Positions 53,371 through 63,681 of a DNA stretch of 64,000 nucleotides are shown piece after piece. Numbering within the stretch: the first letter of the stretch is position 1; each line of letters begins with the position of its first letter. The stretch covers positions 1-64,000 of the forward strand of contig NZ_LFQR01000049.1 in NCBI RefSeq assembly GCF_001182895.1, in the 5' to 3' direction. The position numbers and the translations under genes were made by a program. The notes beneath the pieces were generated by a model that had not been told where the DNA came from, made no database searches, and was given only the letters and a program-made list of their open reading frames with translations. This DNA is from Frateuria defendens. Its GTDB lineage: Bacteria > Pseudomonadota > Gammaproteobacteria > Xanthomonadales > Rhodanobacteraceae.

Positions 53371-56361
53371 ATGACGATGCGATGCGACTGTCGTGCCTCG
53401 GTGCACGGCTTGAAGAAAATGTTGGCCGCGAGCCTGCTGATGGCCTTGGCGAGCGGGGTCCAGGCGCAATCGATCACCGGCGGCCTGTACGGCCGCGCGC
53501 CGACCGGTGGGGACGTCGTGATCCGGGTGACAGGTCTCGATTCCGGTTTCGTCCGCGATCTGCGCCCCGACCGCGACGGGCGCTACAGCACGGCCGGCCT
53601 CAATCCCGGCCAATACGCCGTCAGCGTCGTGCAGGGGGGGAGGACCATCGTCGAGCGCACGGCCGTGGTCACCGCCAACGTGCAGACCCCGGTGGATGTC
53701 GTGGCCACGGCCGCGCCGGGCGCGCGCGAACTGGGTGCGGTGCGCGTTTCGGCCAATGCCGCCTCCACCGTGATCAACCCCATCGACGTGAGCACGCCAG
53801 AGCTGGCCAGCCGCTACAGCATGGACCTGGTCAACCAGCTGCCCATAGGACGCAGCATGGAGAACATCGCCCTGCTGAAGTCCAACGTGCGCTACGACAG
53901 CCAGACTACCGGCCTGGTACAGATGGGCGGCGCGACCTCGGCCGAAAACCGTTATTTCTACAACGAGTTCGACACCACCAACGACCGCACCTCGATGGGC
54001 GCGCAGCGGCTGCCGGCGGAGGCGATCGGTGAGACCCAGGTGCTCACCAACAGCTTCGGCGCCTCCTGGACCAACGCCACCGGCGGCATCATGGCCGCCA
54101 CCGTGCGCCAGGGCGGCAACGACTTCAAGGCCGGCTACTCGCTGTACTACACCCCGCCGACCTCGCGCCTGCTGCAGCCGCGCGGGCACAACACGCTGGA
54201 CTCGGCCGGCAACTACTACAACTACATCTCGGCCAACAGCAGCGCCGCCAGCACCACGCAGTACCTGTGGGCGTCCGGCGCGCTGGTGAAGGACAAGCTG
54301 TTCTTCTTCGCCCTGCTCGGCAACCAGCCGCCGTCGAGCGCGACGCGCAATACCTCGCAGTACCACAACGAGTCCAGCAAGCGCGACAAGAACGGCCTGC
54401 TCAACCTGACTTGGAACTTGACCAACAATCAGTCCATCAACGTGGTCGGCTACAAGGACTGGAGCAGCAACTTCACCAACCAGTACCGGCTGAACACCCG
54501 CTACGACCCAAGCTCGGTGGGGCGCTACTACGGCTGGTCGTCCGGCCCGGTCGACACGAAGTTCCTGATCGGCAACTACCACTGGCAGGCCACCGACGAC
54601 CTGGGCTTCCGCCTGATGGCGGGTTATCTCGGCGAGACCGACTACAACCTCAGTTCCTCGGACAACGCCAAAGGCCTGCCCTACGTGGAGTCGGTCGACC
54701 CGGTCACGCAGCAGACCTACAACATCGGCCTGATCAACTCCAGCACCACCCGCCAGCCGGACCGCTACTGGCGGCGTGGCTTCAAGGGCGACATGAACTG
54801 GCAGCTCGGCGACCACCGCATCGTGGCCGGCGCCGAGCACTACAAGCACTTCCTGTCCCAGCAGTGGGGCTCGCCCGACGCGGGCTACTGGACTTACTAC
54901 CAGCGCCCCAATGCGGCCCTGAGCAACGGCGCCACCGCGCCGGCCGACGGGCGCTACGTGACGCAGTACTACGACAAGGAGGGCGGCCAGTTCTATTCGG
55001 TCAACAAGGCCGCGTACCTGGAGGACTACTGGCAGACCAGTGACCGCGTGCTGCTCTACGGCGGCCTGCGCTACGACCGCTACATCAACAAGGACGCCAT
55101 CGGGCGCGACTTCCTGCGCCTGCCCATGCTGTCGCCGCGGCTGGGGCTGGCGTGGGACGTGCGGGGCGACAGCTCGCTCAAGATCGGCGCCAACCTGGGC
55201 AAATATTCACTGTCGATGCCGTCCAATTTCAGCTTCGGCGTGGCCGAGGCGCGCACCGAATGGACGCGCTACTACACCTACACGGGCATGGACCCCACCA
55301 CCCATGCGCCCACCGGTCTCAACCAGATCGGCGACGTCTACCAGACCCAGTACGGCGTGCCGCCTTCGGCGGAGCAGATCGCCACCACCAATATCAAGGC
55401 GCCCTATCAGTACGAGGCCCAGGTCTACGTCCAGATGCAGCTGACGCCGACCTGGGCGGCGCAGGCCGACCTCAGCTACGCCAAGCTGGAGCGGATCGTC
55501 GACGACACCTGCTACGGCGACGCCATCGATGCCTGGGCGCGCAGCCACGGCTATCCCGATTACGATCTGGACGGCGAGAAGCGGTTCACGTGTATCGAGT
55601 TCAATCCGGGCGAACCGTTGAACGTGCGGCGCGACTACGACGGCGACGGCAAGTCCGAAACCCTCTCCATCCCCGCCAGCTTCTACGGCGTGCCCAAGGG
55701 CCAGCACAAGTACTACCGCCTGACGCTGGATCTGTCGCACAGCCGCAGTGCGGAGGAGCCCTACTATCTGGACATCAGCTACACCTGGGCGCACGAGTAC
55801 GGCAACACCGACGGCTACCTCGACCTGACGCGGCGCACGGCGGGCTACATCGGCCAGACCTCGCAGTTCGACTTCCCCGGCGTCATGCAGGGCGCCACCG
55901 GCGATCTCAGCAACGACGTCCGGCACAGCCTCACGCTCTCCGGCGTCTACTATTTCAGCACCGGCCTGCGCCTGGGCTCGGTGCTGAGCATGCACACCGG
56001 CGAGCCGCTGAGCTGCCTGGGTACCTACCCGAATCCGGACGACCCCGCCTATGGGTATGCCACGCACTATTGCGACGGCAAGTTGAGCACGGAGGGCAGT
56101 GCGGGGCGGCTGCCGTTCTTCTGGGCGCTGAACGCCTCGATCGGCTACGACTGGACGTTCGGCGAGCACAACAAGCTCAGCCTCGACCTGCAAATGCAGA
56201 ACGTGACCAACCGCCAGGGCATCACCAACCGCAACCAGAATTACGACCAGGGCTACCTCACCGACGACGGCAATCTGCCGCCACGCAGCAACAGCTATGG
56301 GGCGCCGAGCTGGCAGGCTCCGCGCACCACGTCGCTGGCATTGCGCTACACGTTCGATTGA
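53371..56361 (+). CDS. Oar-like TonB-dependent outer-membrane receptor
   Basis: 996 residues: signal peptide (about 12-33, ending VQAQ), a CarboxypepD-regulatory-like beta-sandwich (ITGGLYGRAPTGG to about residue 115), a plug with MDLVNQLPIGRSMENIALL, and a long beta-barrel ending in the aromatic-rich SLALRYTFD C-terminus. This is the Oar layout, common for uptake of oligosaccharides and peptides. It is surrounded by glycosidases and is probably the outer-membrane importer of their glycan substrate. The ATG at 53371 has GGGGAG upstream; a second ATG two codons later is possible. Confidence 0.88.
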   Translation: MTMRCDCRASVHGLKKMLAASLLMALASGVQAQSITGGLYGRAPTGGDVVIRVTGLDSGFVRDLRPDRDGRYSTAGLNPGQYAVSVVQGGRTIVERTAVVTANVQTPVDVVATAAPGARELGAVRVSANAASTVINPIDVSTPELASRYSMDLVNQLPIGRSMENIALLKSNVRYDSQTTGLVQMGGATSAENRYFYNEFDTTNDRTSMGAQRLPAEAIGETQVLTNSFGASWTNATGGIMAATVRQGGNDFKAGYSLYYTPPTSRLLQPRGHNTLDSAGNYYNYISANSSAASTTQYLWASGALVKDKLFFFALLGNQPPSSATRNTSQYHNESSKRDKNGLLNLTWNLTNNQSINVVGYKDWSSNFTNQYRLNTRYDPSSVGRYYGWSSGPVDTKFLIGNYHWQATDDLGFRLMAGYLGETDYNLSSSDNAKGLPYVESVDPVTQQTYNIGLINSSTTRQPDRYWRRGFKGDMNWQLGDHRIVAGAEHYKHFLSQQWGSPDAGYWTYYQRPNAALSNGATAPADGRYVTQYYDKEGGQFYSVNKAAYLEDYWQTSDRVLLYGGLRYDRYINKDAIGRDFLRLPMLSPRLGLAWDVRGDSSLKIGANLGKYSLSMPSNFSFGVAEARTEWTRYYTYTGMDPTTHAPTGLNQIGDVYQTQYGVPPSAEQIATTNIKAPYQYEAQVYVQMQLTPTWAAQADLSYAKLERIVDDTCYGDAIDAWARSHGYPDYDLDGEKRFTCIEFNPGEPLNVRRDYDGDGKSETLSIPASFYGVPKGQHKYYRLTLDLSHSRSAEEPYYLDISYTWAHEYGNTDGYLDLTRRTAGYIGQTSQFDFPGVMQGATGDLSNDVRHSLTLSGVYYFSTGLRLGSVLSMHTGEPLSCLGTYPNPDDPAYGYATHYCDGKLSTEGSAGRLPFFWALNASIGYDWTFGEHNKLSLDLQMQNVTNRQGITNRNQNYDQGYLTDDGNLPPRSNSYGAPSWQAPRTTSLALRYTFD

Positions 56362-56816
56362 CGATTGACGACCGGCGGCCTCCGCGCAGCTTGCCTGCGC
56401 GGGGGCCGCGTCGCGCGGCAGGATGCCGCCGACTGGAAAAGAGGCGACGTCGGTTCGGTTCGCACGTCGAGAAGCACATCAAGCGAAGCCACGCCTCACA
56501 CTCGCCGCGATGGCGCAGGAATGCGTGGAGATGGGAAGGCCACCCGAGAGCGATCCGTCCCGGATGACTGCGTTACGCGAGGGGCTCGTGCTGATCATCG
56601 GGGCGACGTATCGCCCTGCGTGGCCATGTCGTTCCCCAGGTACTGGATGGTCGGCCACGGCTTCGCCTGGATGGAGAACGGCCGGCGCCCGGGGGCGAGC
56701 CACGGGCGCCGGTTCACCATCACCGCCGTTTGTGTGCCAGGCCTTCCCGGGCGCCTGACCGGGTGATGCCGGACAGGCTCCACGGTACGTCCTCGCCCCA
56801 TCGATGCCTGGTGGCT
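56362..56816. other. Gene-free convergent region with hairpin
   Basis: 455 bp between the convergent TonB receptor and DUF3472 genes. A stem of about 15 bp (GCGGCCTCCGCGCAG / CTGCGCGGGGGCCGC, 56375-56409, G-U pair) follows the receptor stop and may be a terminator, though without a T tail. The rest has only short open frames with no family resemblance. Confidence 0.5.
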
Positions 56817-57995
56817 TCAAGAGCCCAAGGCATGGCCGCCCGGCCGGGCCGGCGCGTTCGCCTTGGCCTCATCGGGCTCGGGCAGTTGCCATCGTTGTTC
56901 CGCGCCGGCCGCGCATGTCTCGGTGGTCAGCGGGTCACCCGGGCCGTGTGCGGCGAGGCACAGGCCCGACCAATCGCTGCGCAGCTGCGCGCCGGCATAA
57001 CTCCAGCGCTGGCTGGTGCCGTTGTTGCAGGTGCGCACGTCCACCAGCGTTCCCGGTTTCGTGCCATTACCGCTGAGGTCCAGGCAGAGGTTGTTCTGCA
57101 GGCGCAGCGTGTGGTCCACGGCGTAGACCCAGGCCTGGCCCCGGCTGCCGTCGCAGGCGGAGGCGACGGCGGGGGTACCACTGGCGGCGCCGCCCTTGCC
57201 CGCAAGGCAGGCGGTGGGCCGGATGCCGCCGGTCACGGCGCCGCGGAGGCTGTTGCCGATGGCATTGGCATGCAGGCTGCCTTGCAGCGGCAGGTTGGCG
57301 GCGGTCAGCACCTGGCTGAAGGCGGGGCAGGACTTCGACACGTGGGTGGAGGAGATCGAGGCCACCGCGCGGCCGCCGTCGGCGCGCGGCAGGTCAAAGC
57401 GCGCGCTGGAGTAGGGCTGGTCGTAGCAGGAGGCGTCGGGCGCGTTCCACTCGAAGTATTCGGTCCAGTTGACCATGCCCGAGGGCGAGATCCGGGCCGA
57501 GGTGGCGAGGACGCTGCCGAGCTTGAAGGAGGTGCCGTCGGAGAGGTCGCTGACGGTCACGCCGAACCACCGCCCGCCTTCGTTGGCGACGTGGAAGCGG
57601 TAGGTGTGGCCTTGTTTCCACGCATGCGCCATGCGGCAGCTCTCGCCCACGCCTTCGCCGCCGAACTTGAGGCAGTAGCTGCCGGGGCTGCCGGGCTTGG
57701 CGTCGGTGGCGTTCCACACCGAGAACAGGAACATGCGGTCGTCGCCGCCATTGCTCTGCATGCCGGTGTAGGCACCGCCCGAGCCGATGAAGTTGAACTG
57801 GTTGCTCCAGAAGATGCCGGCCCGGTAGCCGGGGTCGGTGGTGACGGTGATGCCGAAGTCCACCGACTCGAAACCGGCGTCGGCGCCATGGTCGAAGCGA
57901 TAGCTGGTGTAGCTGCCGGGCGTGTCGGAGGCCCAGGCGAAGCCAGGGAGCAGGGCGAGCATCAGGAGTAGGGGGCGGTGCCGTCTACGTTCCAC
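56817..57995 (-). CDS. Secreted DUF3472 plus ricin-type lectin protein
   Basis: About 392 residues from a GTG start at 57995: signal peptide (RRRHRPLLLMLALLPGFAWA), a DUF3472 domain (YTSYRFDHGADAGFESVDFG to about residue 215) and a C-terminal ricin-B beta-trefoil with QxW motifs (SQRWSY, EQRWQLP) and cysteine pairs. DUF3472 proteins are secreted, function unknown; the lectin part likely binds galactose/GalNAc sugars, matching the island. GAGAG lies before the GTG. The region it faces carries a TTTCG repeat on its own strand. Confidence 0.8.
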   Translation of the reverse strand: MERRRHRPLLLMLALLPGFAWASDTPGSYTSYRFDHGADAGFESVDFGITVTTDPGYRAGIFWSNQFNFIGSGGAYTGMQSNGGDDRMFLFSVWNATDAKPGSPGSYCLKFGGEGVGESCRMAHAWKQGHTYRFHVANEGGRWFGVTVSDLSDGTSFKLGSVLATSARISPSGMVNWTEYFEWNAPDASCYDQPYSSARFDLPRADGGRAVASISSTHVSKSCPAFSQVLTAANLPLQGSLHANAIGNSLRGAVTGGIRPTACLAGKGGAASGTPAVASACDGSRGQAWVYAVDHTLRLQNNLCLDLSGNGTKPGTLVDVRTCNNGTSQRWSYAGAQLRSDWSGLCLAAHGPGDPLTTETCAAGAEQRWQLPEPDEAKANAPARPGGHALGS

Positions 57996-58416
57996 GTGAT
58001 TGGTCTCTCGATGATGGAGTGCCCTGAGGGCATGGGATGGCGAGGTGCGGTGGCTGAGCCAGGCGAGGGCACGGCTGGCGGCCACCCAGCGAGGCGAAAC
58101 GCCCGGAAGGCGATTGCCTCGCCAATACATTGGTGGTTTCGTATTCGTTCTATTTTTGCTTCGTTTCTTGAAATCGAATGTAAACGAAAACATTGGGCGT
58201 GCACAACGTTGGCCTAACGCTAAGGCCGTTGTGATCGACTTCTTTGCTTGCCGCGGGCCGGCGGATGGCATGGCCACGAACTTTGGCTTCCGGGTAATCA
58301 AAAGTATTCGACAGATAACGAAACCATGAGCTACGCTCTGATGAGGCAAGGCCCTCGCTGGCACCAGACATGGCGAGAGATCGGCCAGGCCAGTCATTCA
58401 CACTCGGGGGGCTTCG
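57996..58416. other. Divergent regulatory region, DUF3472-lectin gene / GH35 gene
   Basis: 421 bp without a gene. An AT-rich core at about 58130-58210 contains many TTTCG/CGAAA units and probably both promoters. The GH35 leader is about 200 bp. Confidence 0.6.
58175..58189 (-). promoter_or_regulatory. TTTCG direct repeat, putative operator (lectin/GH35 divergon)
   Basis: On the minus strand TTTCGtttacATTCG, two pentamers with a 10-bp period, as at 46386 and 53257. Plus-strand TTTCG at 58137 and TTCG at 58144 and 58160 add further units. Confidence 0.6.
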
Positions 58417-60282
58417 ATGCAACGCAGGACTCTTCTGAAACTGAGCGTACTGGGCGTGGCCGGCTCGCTGGCCGGCGGCCTCCCGCTGGAAGCCGCGCCG
58501 ACCGCGGGGTCGCACGAGCCCGCACCCGACGGCAAGCCCCACCGCTTCGCACTCGGCCGCCAGCAGTTCCTGCTGGACGAGCGCCCGTTCCAGGTCCGCA
58601 GCGGCGAGATGCACCCCATCCGCATCCCGCCGATGTACTGGCGCCACCGCATCCGCATGGCGAAGGCGATGGGGCTAAACACCATCGCCATCTACATCAT
58701 ATGGAACACGCTGGAATCGGAGCCGGGCGTGTTCGACCTGAGCACCGGTGCGCGCGACTTCGTGCGCTTCATCGAGCTGTGTGCGGAGGAGGGCATGTGG
58801 GTGTACCTGCGGCCCGGCCCCTACGTCTGCGCGGAGTGGGATTTCGGCGGCCTGCCGGCCTATCTGCTGCGCGACCCGCACGTGCGCGTGCGCGACAAGG
58901 ACGACGTGCGCTACATGGACGCCGTGCGGCGCTACCTCGACGCCATCGCGCCCCGCATCGCGCCGCTGATGGCCGGGCGCGGCGGGCCAGTGCTGATGTT
59001 GCAGGTGGAGAACGAATACGCCTCCTTCGGCAAGGACCTTAGCTACCTGCAGCAGCTGCAGGCGCTGTGGCGCGAGCGCGGCATCGACGGGCCGTTCTCG
59101 ATCTCCGACGGCCTCGCCCAGATCCGCGACGCCAAGACCTATTTGCCGGGCACCGCCCTGGGCCTGGATGGCGACACCGATTTCGCGACCGCCCAGGCCA
59201 TCGCGGGCGAGATGCCGGTGTGGGTGGGCGAGGGCTACCCGGGTTGGCTCACGCATTGGGGCGATGCCCGTTTCCAGCGCGAGGACTACGCCTCCACCCT
59301 GGCGCAACTGCTGGCCGCGGGGCATTCGTTCAACCTCTACGTGGTGCACGGCGGCAGCAATTTCGGTTTCGGTGCGGGAGCCAACGCCAACCGTGACGGC
59401 GGCAACTTCGAGCCGGTGATCACCAGCTACGACTACGGCGCGCCGATCGACGAGCGCGGCGCGCCCACCGCCGACTACCATCGCTTCCGCGCGATGATCG
59501 GCAAGACCCTGAAGCGGCCGCTGCCGGCCGTGCCGGCGACGCCGGAGGCGGCGGGTTTCGAGCCGGTGACGCCCGCGCCCTGGGCGTCGCTATGGGATGG
59601 CCTGCCGGCGGCCAAGGCCGTGCAGCGGCCGCAGTCCAACGAAGAGCTGTTCGGCCAGAACCAGGGCCTGGTGCTCTACCGCAAGCGCGTGCGCGGCCGC
59701 ACGCTCGACCTGCGCGGCGTGCATGACTACGCCACCGTGTTCGCCGACGGCCGCTATCTCGACTACGTGTCGCGGGTGCAGAAGCCGGGCCTGCGCACGG
59801 CCAGCGACGTGGCCCTGCCCGCCGCGGAGGCCGAGGTGATGCTGGACATCCTGATCGACAGCTTCGGCCACGTCGGTTACGGACCGGCCATCGGCGACCG
59901 CAAGGGCCTGGTCGGCGGCGCCCGCCTGGACGGCCGGGAACTGCTCGACTGGGACGTTTTCAGCCTGCCCCTGGACGAGCGACACATGAGCGGCCTTGGG
60001 CCGTGGCGGGAGCCGCCCGCCGCGCTGCGGCCCGGGTTGTTCTTCCGCGCCGAACTGGCGCGCGAGGCGCCGGCGGACTGCTACCTGGACATGAGCGCCT
60101 GGAACAAGGGCTACGTGTGGGTCAACCGCCGCCTGCTCGGCCGCTACTGGAACCTCGGGCCGCAGCAGCGGCTGTACTGCCCGGCGTCGTGGTGGCAGGG
60201 CGGCACCAACGAGATCCTCGTGCTGGACCTGCATCGCACCGAGGCGGCGCCGATCGGCAGCGCGATCACGCTGCATGATTGA
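58417..60282 (+). CDS. GH35 family beta-galactosidase
   Basis: 621 residues with a Tat-like signal (RRTLLKLSVLGVAGSLAGG) and a GH35 catalytic domain: RSGEMHPIRIPPMYW, the acid/base glutamate in LQVENEYASFG and nucleophile in VGEGYPGWLTHWG, then GHSFNLYVVHGGSNFG and ITSYDYGAPIDE. C-terminal beta-sandwich domains carry NKGYVWVNRRLLGRYWN. Predicted to remove terminal beta-galactose in the periplasm or outside. A twin-arginine signal suggests export folded. The ATG at 58417 begins the signal. Confidence 0.92.
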   Translation: MQRRTLLKLSVLGVAGSLAGGLPLEAAPTAGSHEPAPDGKPHRFALGRQQFLLDERPFQVRSGEMHPIRIPPMYWRHRIRMAKAMGLNTIAIYIIWNTLESEPGVFDLSTGARDFVRFIELCAEEGMWVYLRPGPYVCAEWDFGGLPAYLLRDPHVRVRDKDDVRYMDAVRRYLDAIAPRIAPLMAGRGGPVLMLQVENEYASFGKDLSYLQQLQALWRERGIDGPFSISDGLAQIRDAKTYLPGTALGLDGDTDFATAQAIAGEMPVWVGEGYPGWLTHWGDARFQREDYASTLAQLLAAGHSFNLYVVHGGSNFGFGAGANANRDGGNFEPVITSYDYGAPIDERGAPTADYHRFRAMIGKTLKRPLPAVPATPEAAGFEPVTPAPWASLWDGLPAAKAVQRPQSNEELFGQNQGLVLYRKRVRGRTLDLRGVHDYATVFADGRYLDYVSRVQKPGLRTASDVALPAAEAEVMLDILIDSFGHVGYGPAIGDRKGLVGGARLDGRELLDWDVFSLPLDERHMSGLGPWREPPAALRPGLFFRAELAREAPADCYLDMSAWNKGYVWVNRRLLGRYWNLGPQQRLYCPASWWQGGTNEILVLDLHRTEAAPIGSAITLHD

Positions 60283-60321
60283 GCATTCCGCTGCGGCGGC
60301 TCGCCGGCCGCCGGGCGCGGC

Positions 60322-61929
60322 TCACATGCGGAACACGCCGTAGCGCTGCGGCTCGATCGGTGCGTTGAGCGAGGCGGAGATCGCCAGGCCGAGCACGCGG
60401 CGGGTGTCGGCGGGGTCGATCACGCCGTCGTCCCACAGCCGGGCGCTGGCGTAGTACGGGTGGCCCTGGCGCTCGTACTGCTCGCGGATGGGCGCCTTGA
60501 AGGCGTCCTCCTCCTCCGCGCTCCAGCTCTTGCCGGCGGCCTCGAGGCCGTCGCGGCGCACGGTGGCCAGCACCGAGGCCGCCTGCTCGCCGCCCATCAC
60601 GCTGATGCGCGCGTTGGGCCACATCCACAGGAAGCGGGCGCCGTAGGCGCGCCCGCACATGGCGTAGTTGCCGGCGCCGAAGCTGCCGCCGATCACCACG
60701 GTGAACTTGGGCACGTGCGAGCAGGCCACCGCGGTGACCATCTTGGCGCCGTCCTTGGCGATGCCGGCGTTCTCGTATTTCTTGCCCACCATGAAGCCGG
60801 TGATGTTCTGCAGGAACACCAGCGGCACGTTGCGCTGGTTGCACAGCTCGATGAAGTGGGCGCCCTTGAGCGCGCTCTCGGAGAACAGGATGCCGTTGTT
60901 GGCGACGATGCCCACCGGGTAACCGTGGATGTGCGCGAAGCCGGTGACCAGGGTCTTGCCGTAGCGCGCCTTGAACTCGTGGAAGGCCGAGCCGTCGACG
61001 AGGCGCGCGATCACCTCGCGCACGTCGAACGGGCGGCGCGTGTCGGTGGGGATCACGCCGTAGAGTTCCTCGGCGGCGTAGAGCGGCTCGGCCGGCGGCT
61101 GCACGGCCAGCGGCATGGCCTTCTTGCGGTTGAGGCTGGCGACGATGTCGCGGGCGATGCCGAGTGCGTGGGCGTCGTTCTCGGCGAAGTGGTCGGCCAC
61201 GCCGGAGACGGACGTATGGACGTCCGCGCCGCCCAGCGCTTCCGCGTCCACCACCTCGCCGGTGGCCGCCTTCACCAGCGGCGGGCCGCCGAGGAAGATG
61301 GTGCCCTGCTCGCGCACGATGATGGTCTCGTCGCTCATCGCCGGCACGTAGGCGCCGCCGGCGGTGCACGAGCCCATCACCACCGCGATCTGCGGGATGC
61401 CGAGCGCGGACATGCGCGCCTGGTTGTAGAAGATGCGGCCGAAGTGCTCCTTGTCGGGGAACACCTCGTCCTGCAGCGGCAGGAAGGCGCCGCCGGAATC
61501 GACCAGGTAGATGCACGGCAGGCGGTTCTCCAGCGCCACTTCCTGCGCGCGCAGGTGCTTCTTCACCGTGACCGGGAAATAGGTGCCGCCTTTCACCGTG
61601 GCGTCGTTGGCGACCACCACCACCTCGAGGCCGTGCACGCGGCCGATGCCGGTGATCAGGCCGGCCGCGGGCGCGGCGTCGTCGTACATGCCGTGGGCGG
61701 CCAGCGGCGCGAGTTCGAGGAAGGGCGAGCCGGGATCGAGCAGGGCGCGGATGCGCTCGCGCGGCAGCAGCTTGCCCCGCGCGGTGTGCTTCTCGCGGGC
61801 CTTGGTGCCGCCGCCTTCGGCCGTGCGCGCCAGCTCGCGCTTGAGATCCTCGACCAGGCCGCGCAACTGCGCGCTGGCGGCCTGGAAGGCGGGCGAGCGG
61901 GTATCGATCTGCGAGGCGAGCACGCTCAT
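60322..61929 (-). CDS. liuB: Methylcrotonyl-CoA carboxylase beta (carboxyltransferase) subunit
   Basis: 535-residue carboxyltransferase of the acyl-CoA carboxylase family. CT motifs include the [10 protein letters not shown] block, [30 protein letters not shown] and the C-terminal [19 protein letters not shown], with [10 protein letters not shown], all typical of MCCase/GCCase beta subunits. The ATG at 61929 is taken. The partner alpha subunit gene is 28.5 kb away at 29.9 kb on the same strand, an unusual separation for two subunits of one enzyme. Confidence 0.92.
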   Translation of the reverse strand: MSVLASQIDTRSPAFQAASAQLRGLVEDLKRELARTAEGGGTKAREKHTARGKLLPRERIRALLDPGSPFLELAPLAAHGMYDDAAPAAGLITGIGRVHGLEVVVVANDATVKGGTYFPVTVKKHLRAQEVALENRLPCIYLVDSGGAFLPLQDEVFPDKEHFGRIFYNQARMSALGIPQIAVVMGSCTAGGAYVPAMSDETIIVREQGTIFLGGPPLVKAATGEVVDAEALGGADVHTSVSGVADHFAENDAHALGIARDIVASLNRKKAMPLAVQPPAEPLYAAEELYGVIPTDTRRPFDVREVIARLVDGSAFHEFKARYGKTLVTGFAHIHGYPVGIVANNGILFSESALKGAHFIELCNQRNVPLVFLQNITGFMVGKKYENAGIAKDGAKMVTAVACSHVPKFTVVIGGSFGAGNYAMCGRAYGARFLWMWPNARISVMGGEQAASVLATVRRDGLEAAGKSWSAEEEDAFKAPIREQYERQGHPYYASARLWDDGVIDPADTRRVLGLAISASLNAPIEPQRYGVFRM

Positions 61930-62016
61930 GGGCGATGATCCACCGTGGGCAAGAGCGGCATGATAGCGGCGAAATATCCGCGTGCGAAAACGCACCGCCG
62001 TTCACTATTCCGGCAA

Positions 62017-62052
62017 TAAAAAAACCGGCCGCACGAGGCGGCCGGTTTTTAA
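62017..62052. terminator. Terminator downstream of the small lipoprotein gene
   Basis: AAAAAAACCGGCCGC ACGAG GCGGCCGGTTTTT: 8- to 9-bp GC stem with A and T tracts on both sides, 20 bases past the lipoprotein stop, and so between it and the carboxylase beta gene. Confidence 0.92.
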
Positions 62053-62075
62053 TTGGCAAACCCAGCGGTAGAGAA

Positions 62076-62330
62076 TTACTTGCCGCTGGTGGAGGCCGGA
62101 GCCGGCGCGGTGGAAGCAGGGGCCGCCGAGGTGGAAGCCGGTGCCATGGCGGCGGTCGAGGCCGGGGCCGCGGCGGTTGCCGCGCCGGCAGCCTGCTGCG
62201 CCTGATCGGCGGACTGCTGCGCCTGGTCGGCCGACTTCTGGGCGTCCTGCGCGGAATCCTGCGCGCCGTTGCTGCAGGCCGCCAGCAGCGCGACGAGCGC
62301 AGAGGCGAGAAGGGTACGCGTGAACTTCAT
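62076..62330 (-). CDS. Small Ala/Gln-rich lipoprotein
   Basis: 84-residue lipoprotein: signal MKFTRTLLASALVALLAAC with the lipobox cysteine at residue 19, then SNGAQDSAQDAQKSADQAQ-type helical, Ala/Gln-rich repeats and a flexible Ala/Pro/Ser/Thr tail. AAGGAG precedes the ATG. Resembles small Lpp-like or structural lipoproteins; function unknown. It has its own terminator, so it is separate from the flanking leucine-pathway genes. Confidence 0.75.
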   Translation of the reverse strand: MKFTRTLLASALVALLAACSNGAQDSAQDAQKSADQAQQSADQAQQAAGAATAAAPASTAAMAPASTSAAPASTAPAPASTSGK

Positions 62331-62496
62331 GGTGAATCTCCTTATGCCGTGGAATGCCATGTGGCAATGAAATGCCGGAAGGCGGGCGTATTAATAGCGC
62401 TTTCGAAGAACTTGCGCCACCTATTTCACGGCGCGTCTTCAGTACGCATTAAAGACCCGGTTAGGCGGCTTTCAGCGCCATTCGCCCGGAGGCGGT

Positions 62497-63681
62497 TCAG
62501 TCCAGGCGCTCGATCGCCACCGCCGTCGCCTCGCCGCCGCCGATGCACAGCGCGGCCACGCCGCGCTTGAGGCCGCGGGTTTTCAGCGCGTTGAGCAGGG
62601 TCACCACCAGGCGCGCGCCGCTGGCGCCGATCGGGTGGCCGAGCGCGCAGGCGCCGCCGTTGACGTTGAGCTTCTCGTGCGGGATGCCCAGTTCGCGCAT
62701 CGGCGCCATCGCCACCACGGCGAAGGCTTCGTTGACCTCGAACAGGTCCACGTCCTCCACCTTCCAGCCGGCCTTGTCCAGCACCTTGCGCAGCGCGCTC
62801 ACCGGCGCGGTGGTGAACCACTCCGGCTCCTGCGAGTGGGTGGCGTGGGCCACGATGCGCGCCAGCGGCGCCAGGCCGCGGGCCTCGGCGTCCGCCGCCG
62901 AGAGCAGCACCACGGCGGCGGCGCCGTCGGAGATGCTGGAGGAGCTGGCCGCGGTGATGGTGCCGTTCTCCTTGCGGAAGGCGGGCTTCAGGCTCGGGAT
63001 CTTGGCGATGTCGGCGCGGCCGGGCTGCTCGTCGGTGTCCACCTGCACCTCGCCCTTGCGGGTGCTCACCGTCACCGGCACGATCTCGCCGGCGAAGGCG
63101 CCGGACTGCTGCGCGGCCTGGGCGCGGCGCACCGACTCGGCGGCGTAGGCGTCCTGCTCCTCGCGGGTGAAGTGGTACTTGTCGGCGCACAGCTCGCCGA
63201 ACACGCCCATCGCCTTGCCGTCGTAGGGGTTGGTGAGGCCGTCCCAGGCCATGTGGTCCACCAGCTGGCCGTCGCCGTAGCGCAGGCCGGTGCGCGCCTG
63301 CACCATGTGCGGGGCATTGGTCATCGACTCCATGCCGCCGGCCACCACGATCGCGGCCGAGCCGGCGCGGATCAGGTCGTGGCCCAGCATGATCGCCTTC
63401 ATGCCCGAGCCGCAGACCTTGTTGATGGTGGTGCAGCCGGTGCCCGGCGGCAGGCCGGCGCCGAGCGCCGCCTGGCGCGCCGGGGCCTGGCCGAGGTTGG
63501 CGGGCAGCACGCAGCCCATGAGCACCTCGCTCACTTCGCCGGCGGCGACGCCGGCCTGTTCCAGCGCCGCCTGGATGGCGGTGGCGCCGAGCCTGGGGGA
63601 GGGCACGCCGGTGAACTGGCCGAGGAAGGAGCCGATGGCGGTGCGCTTGGCACCGGCGATGACGACGCTGACATCCGACAT
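62497..63681 (-). CDS. Acetyl-CoA acetyltransferase (thiolase)
   Basis: 394-residue biosynthetic/degradative thiolase forming or cleaving acetoacetyl-CoA. The acylated nucleophile is C90 in NKVCGSGMKA; the catalytic His lies in LGHPIGASG and the base Cys in ALCIGGGEATAV. Beside carboxylase beta, it would cleave acetoacetyl-CoA derived from leucine or ketone-body breakdown. Isovaleryl-CoA dehydrogenase is not in the window and may lie beyond the right edge. Confidence 0.93.
   Translation of the reverse strand: MSDVSVVIAGAKRTAIGSFLGQFTGVPSPRLGATAIQAALEQAGVAAGEVSEVLMGCVLPANLGQAPARQAALGAGLPPGTGCTTINKVCGSGMKAIMLGHDLIRAGSAAIVVAGGMESMTNAPHMVQARTGLRYGDGQLVDHMAWDGLTNPYDGKAMGVFGELCADKYHFTREEQDAYAAESVRRAQAAQQSGAFAGEIVPVTVSTRKGEVQVDTDEQPGRADIAKIPSLKPAFRKENGTITAASSSSISDGAAAVVLLSAADAEARGLAPLARIVAHATHSQEPEWFTTAPVSALRKVLDKAGWKVEDVDLFEVNEAFAVVAMAPMRELGIPHEKLNVNGGACALGHPIGASGARLVVTLLNALKTRGLKRGVAALCIGGGEATAVAIERLD

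Noticed and set aside
56595-56801. Short minus-strand frame with FSIQAKPWPTIQYLGNDMA
   Set aside because: Looks protein-like but matches no family I recognise, with no ribosome-binding site; not annotated.
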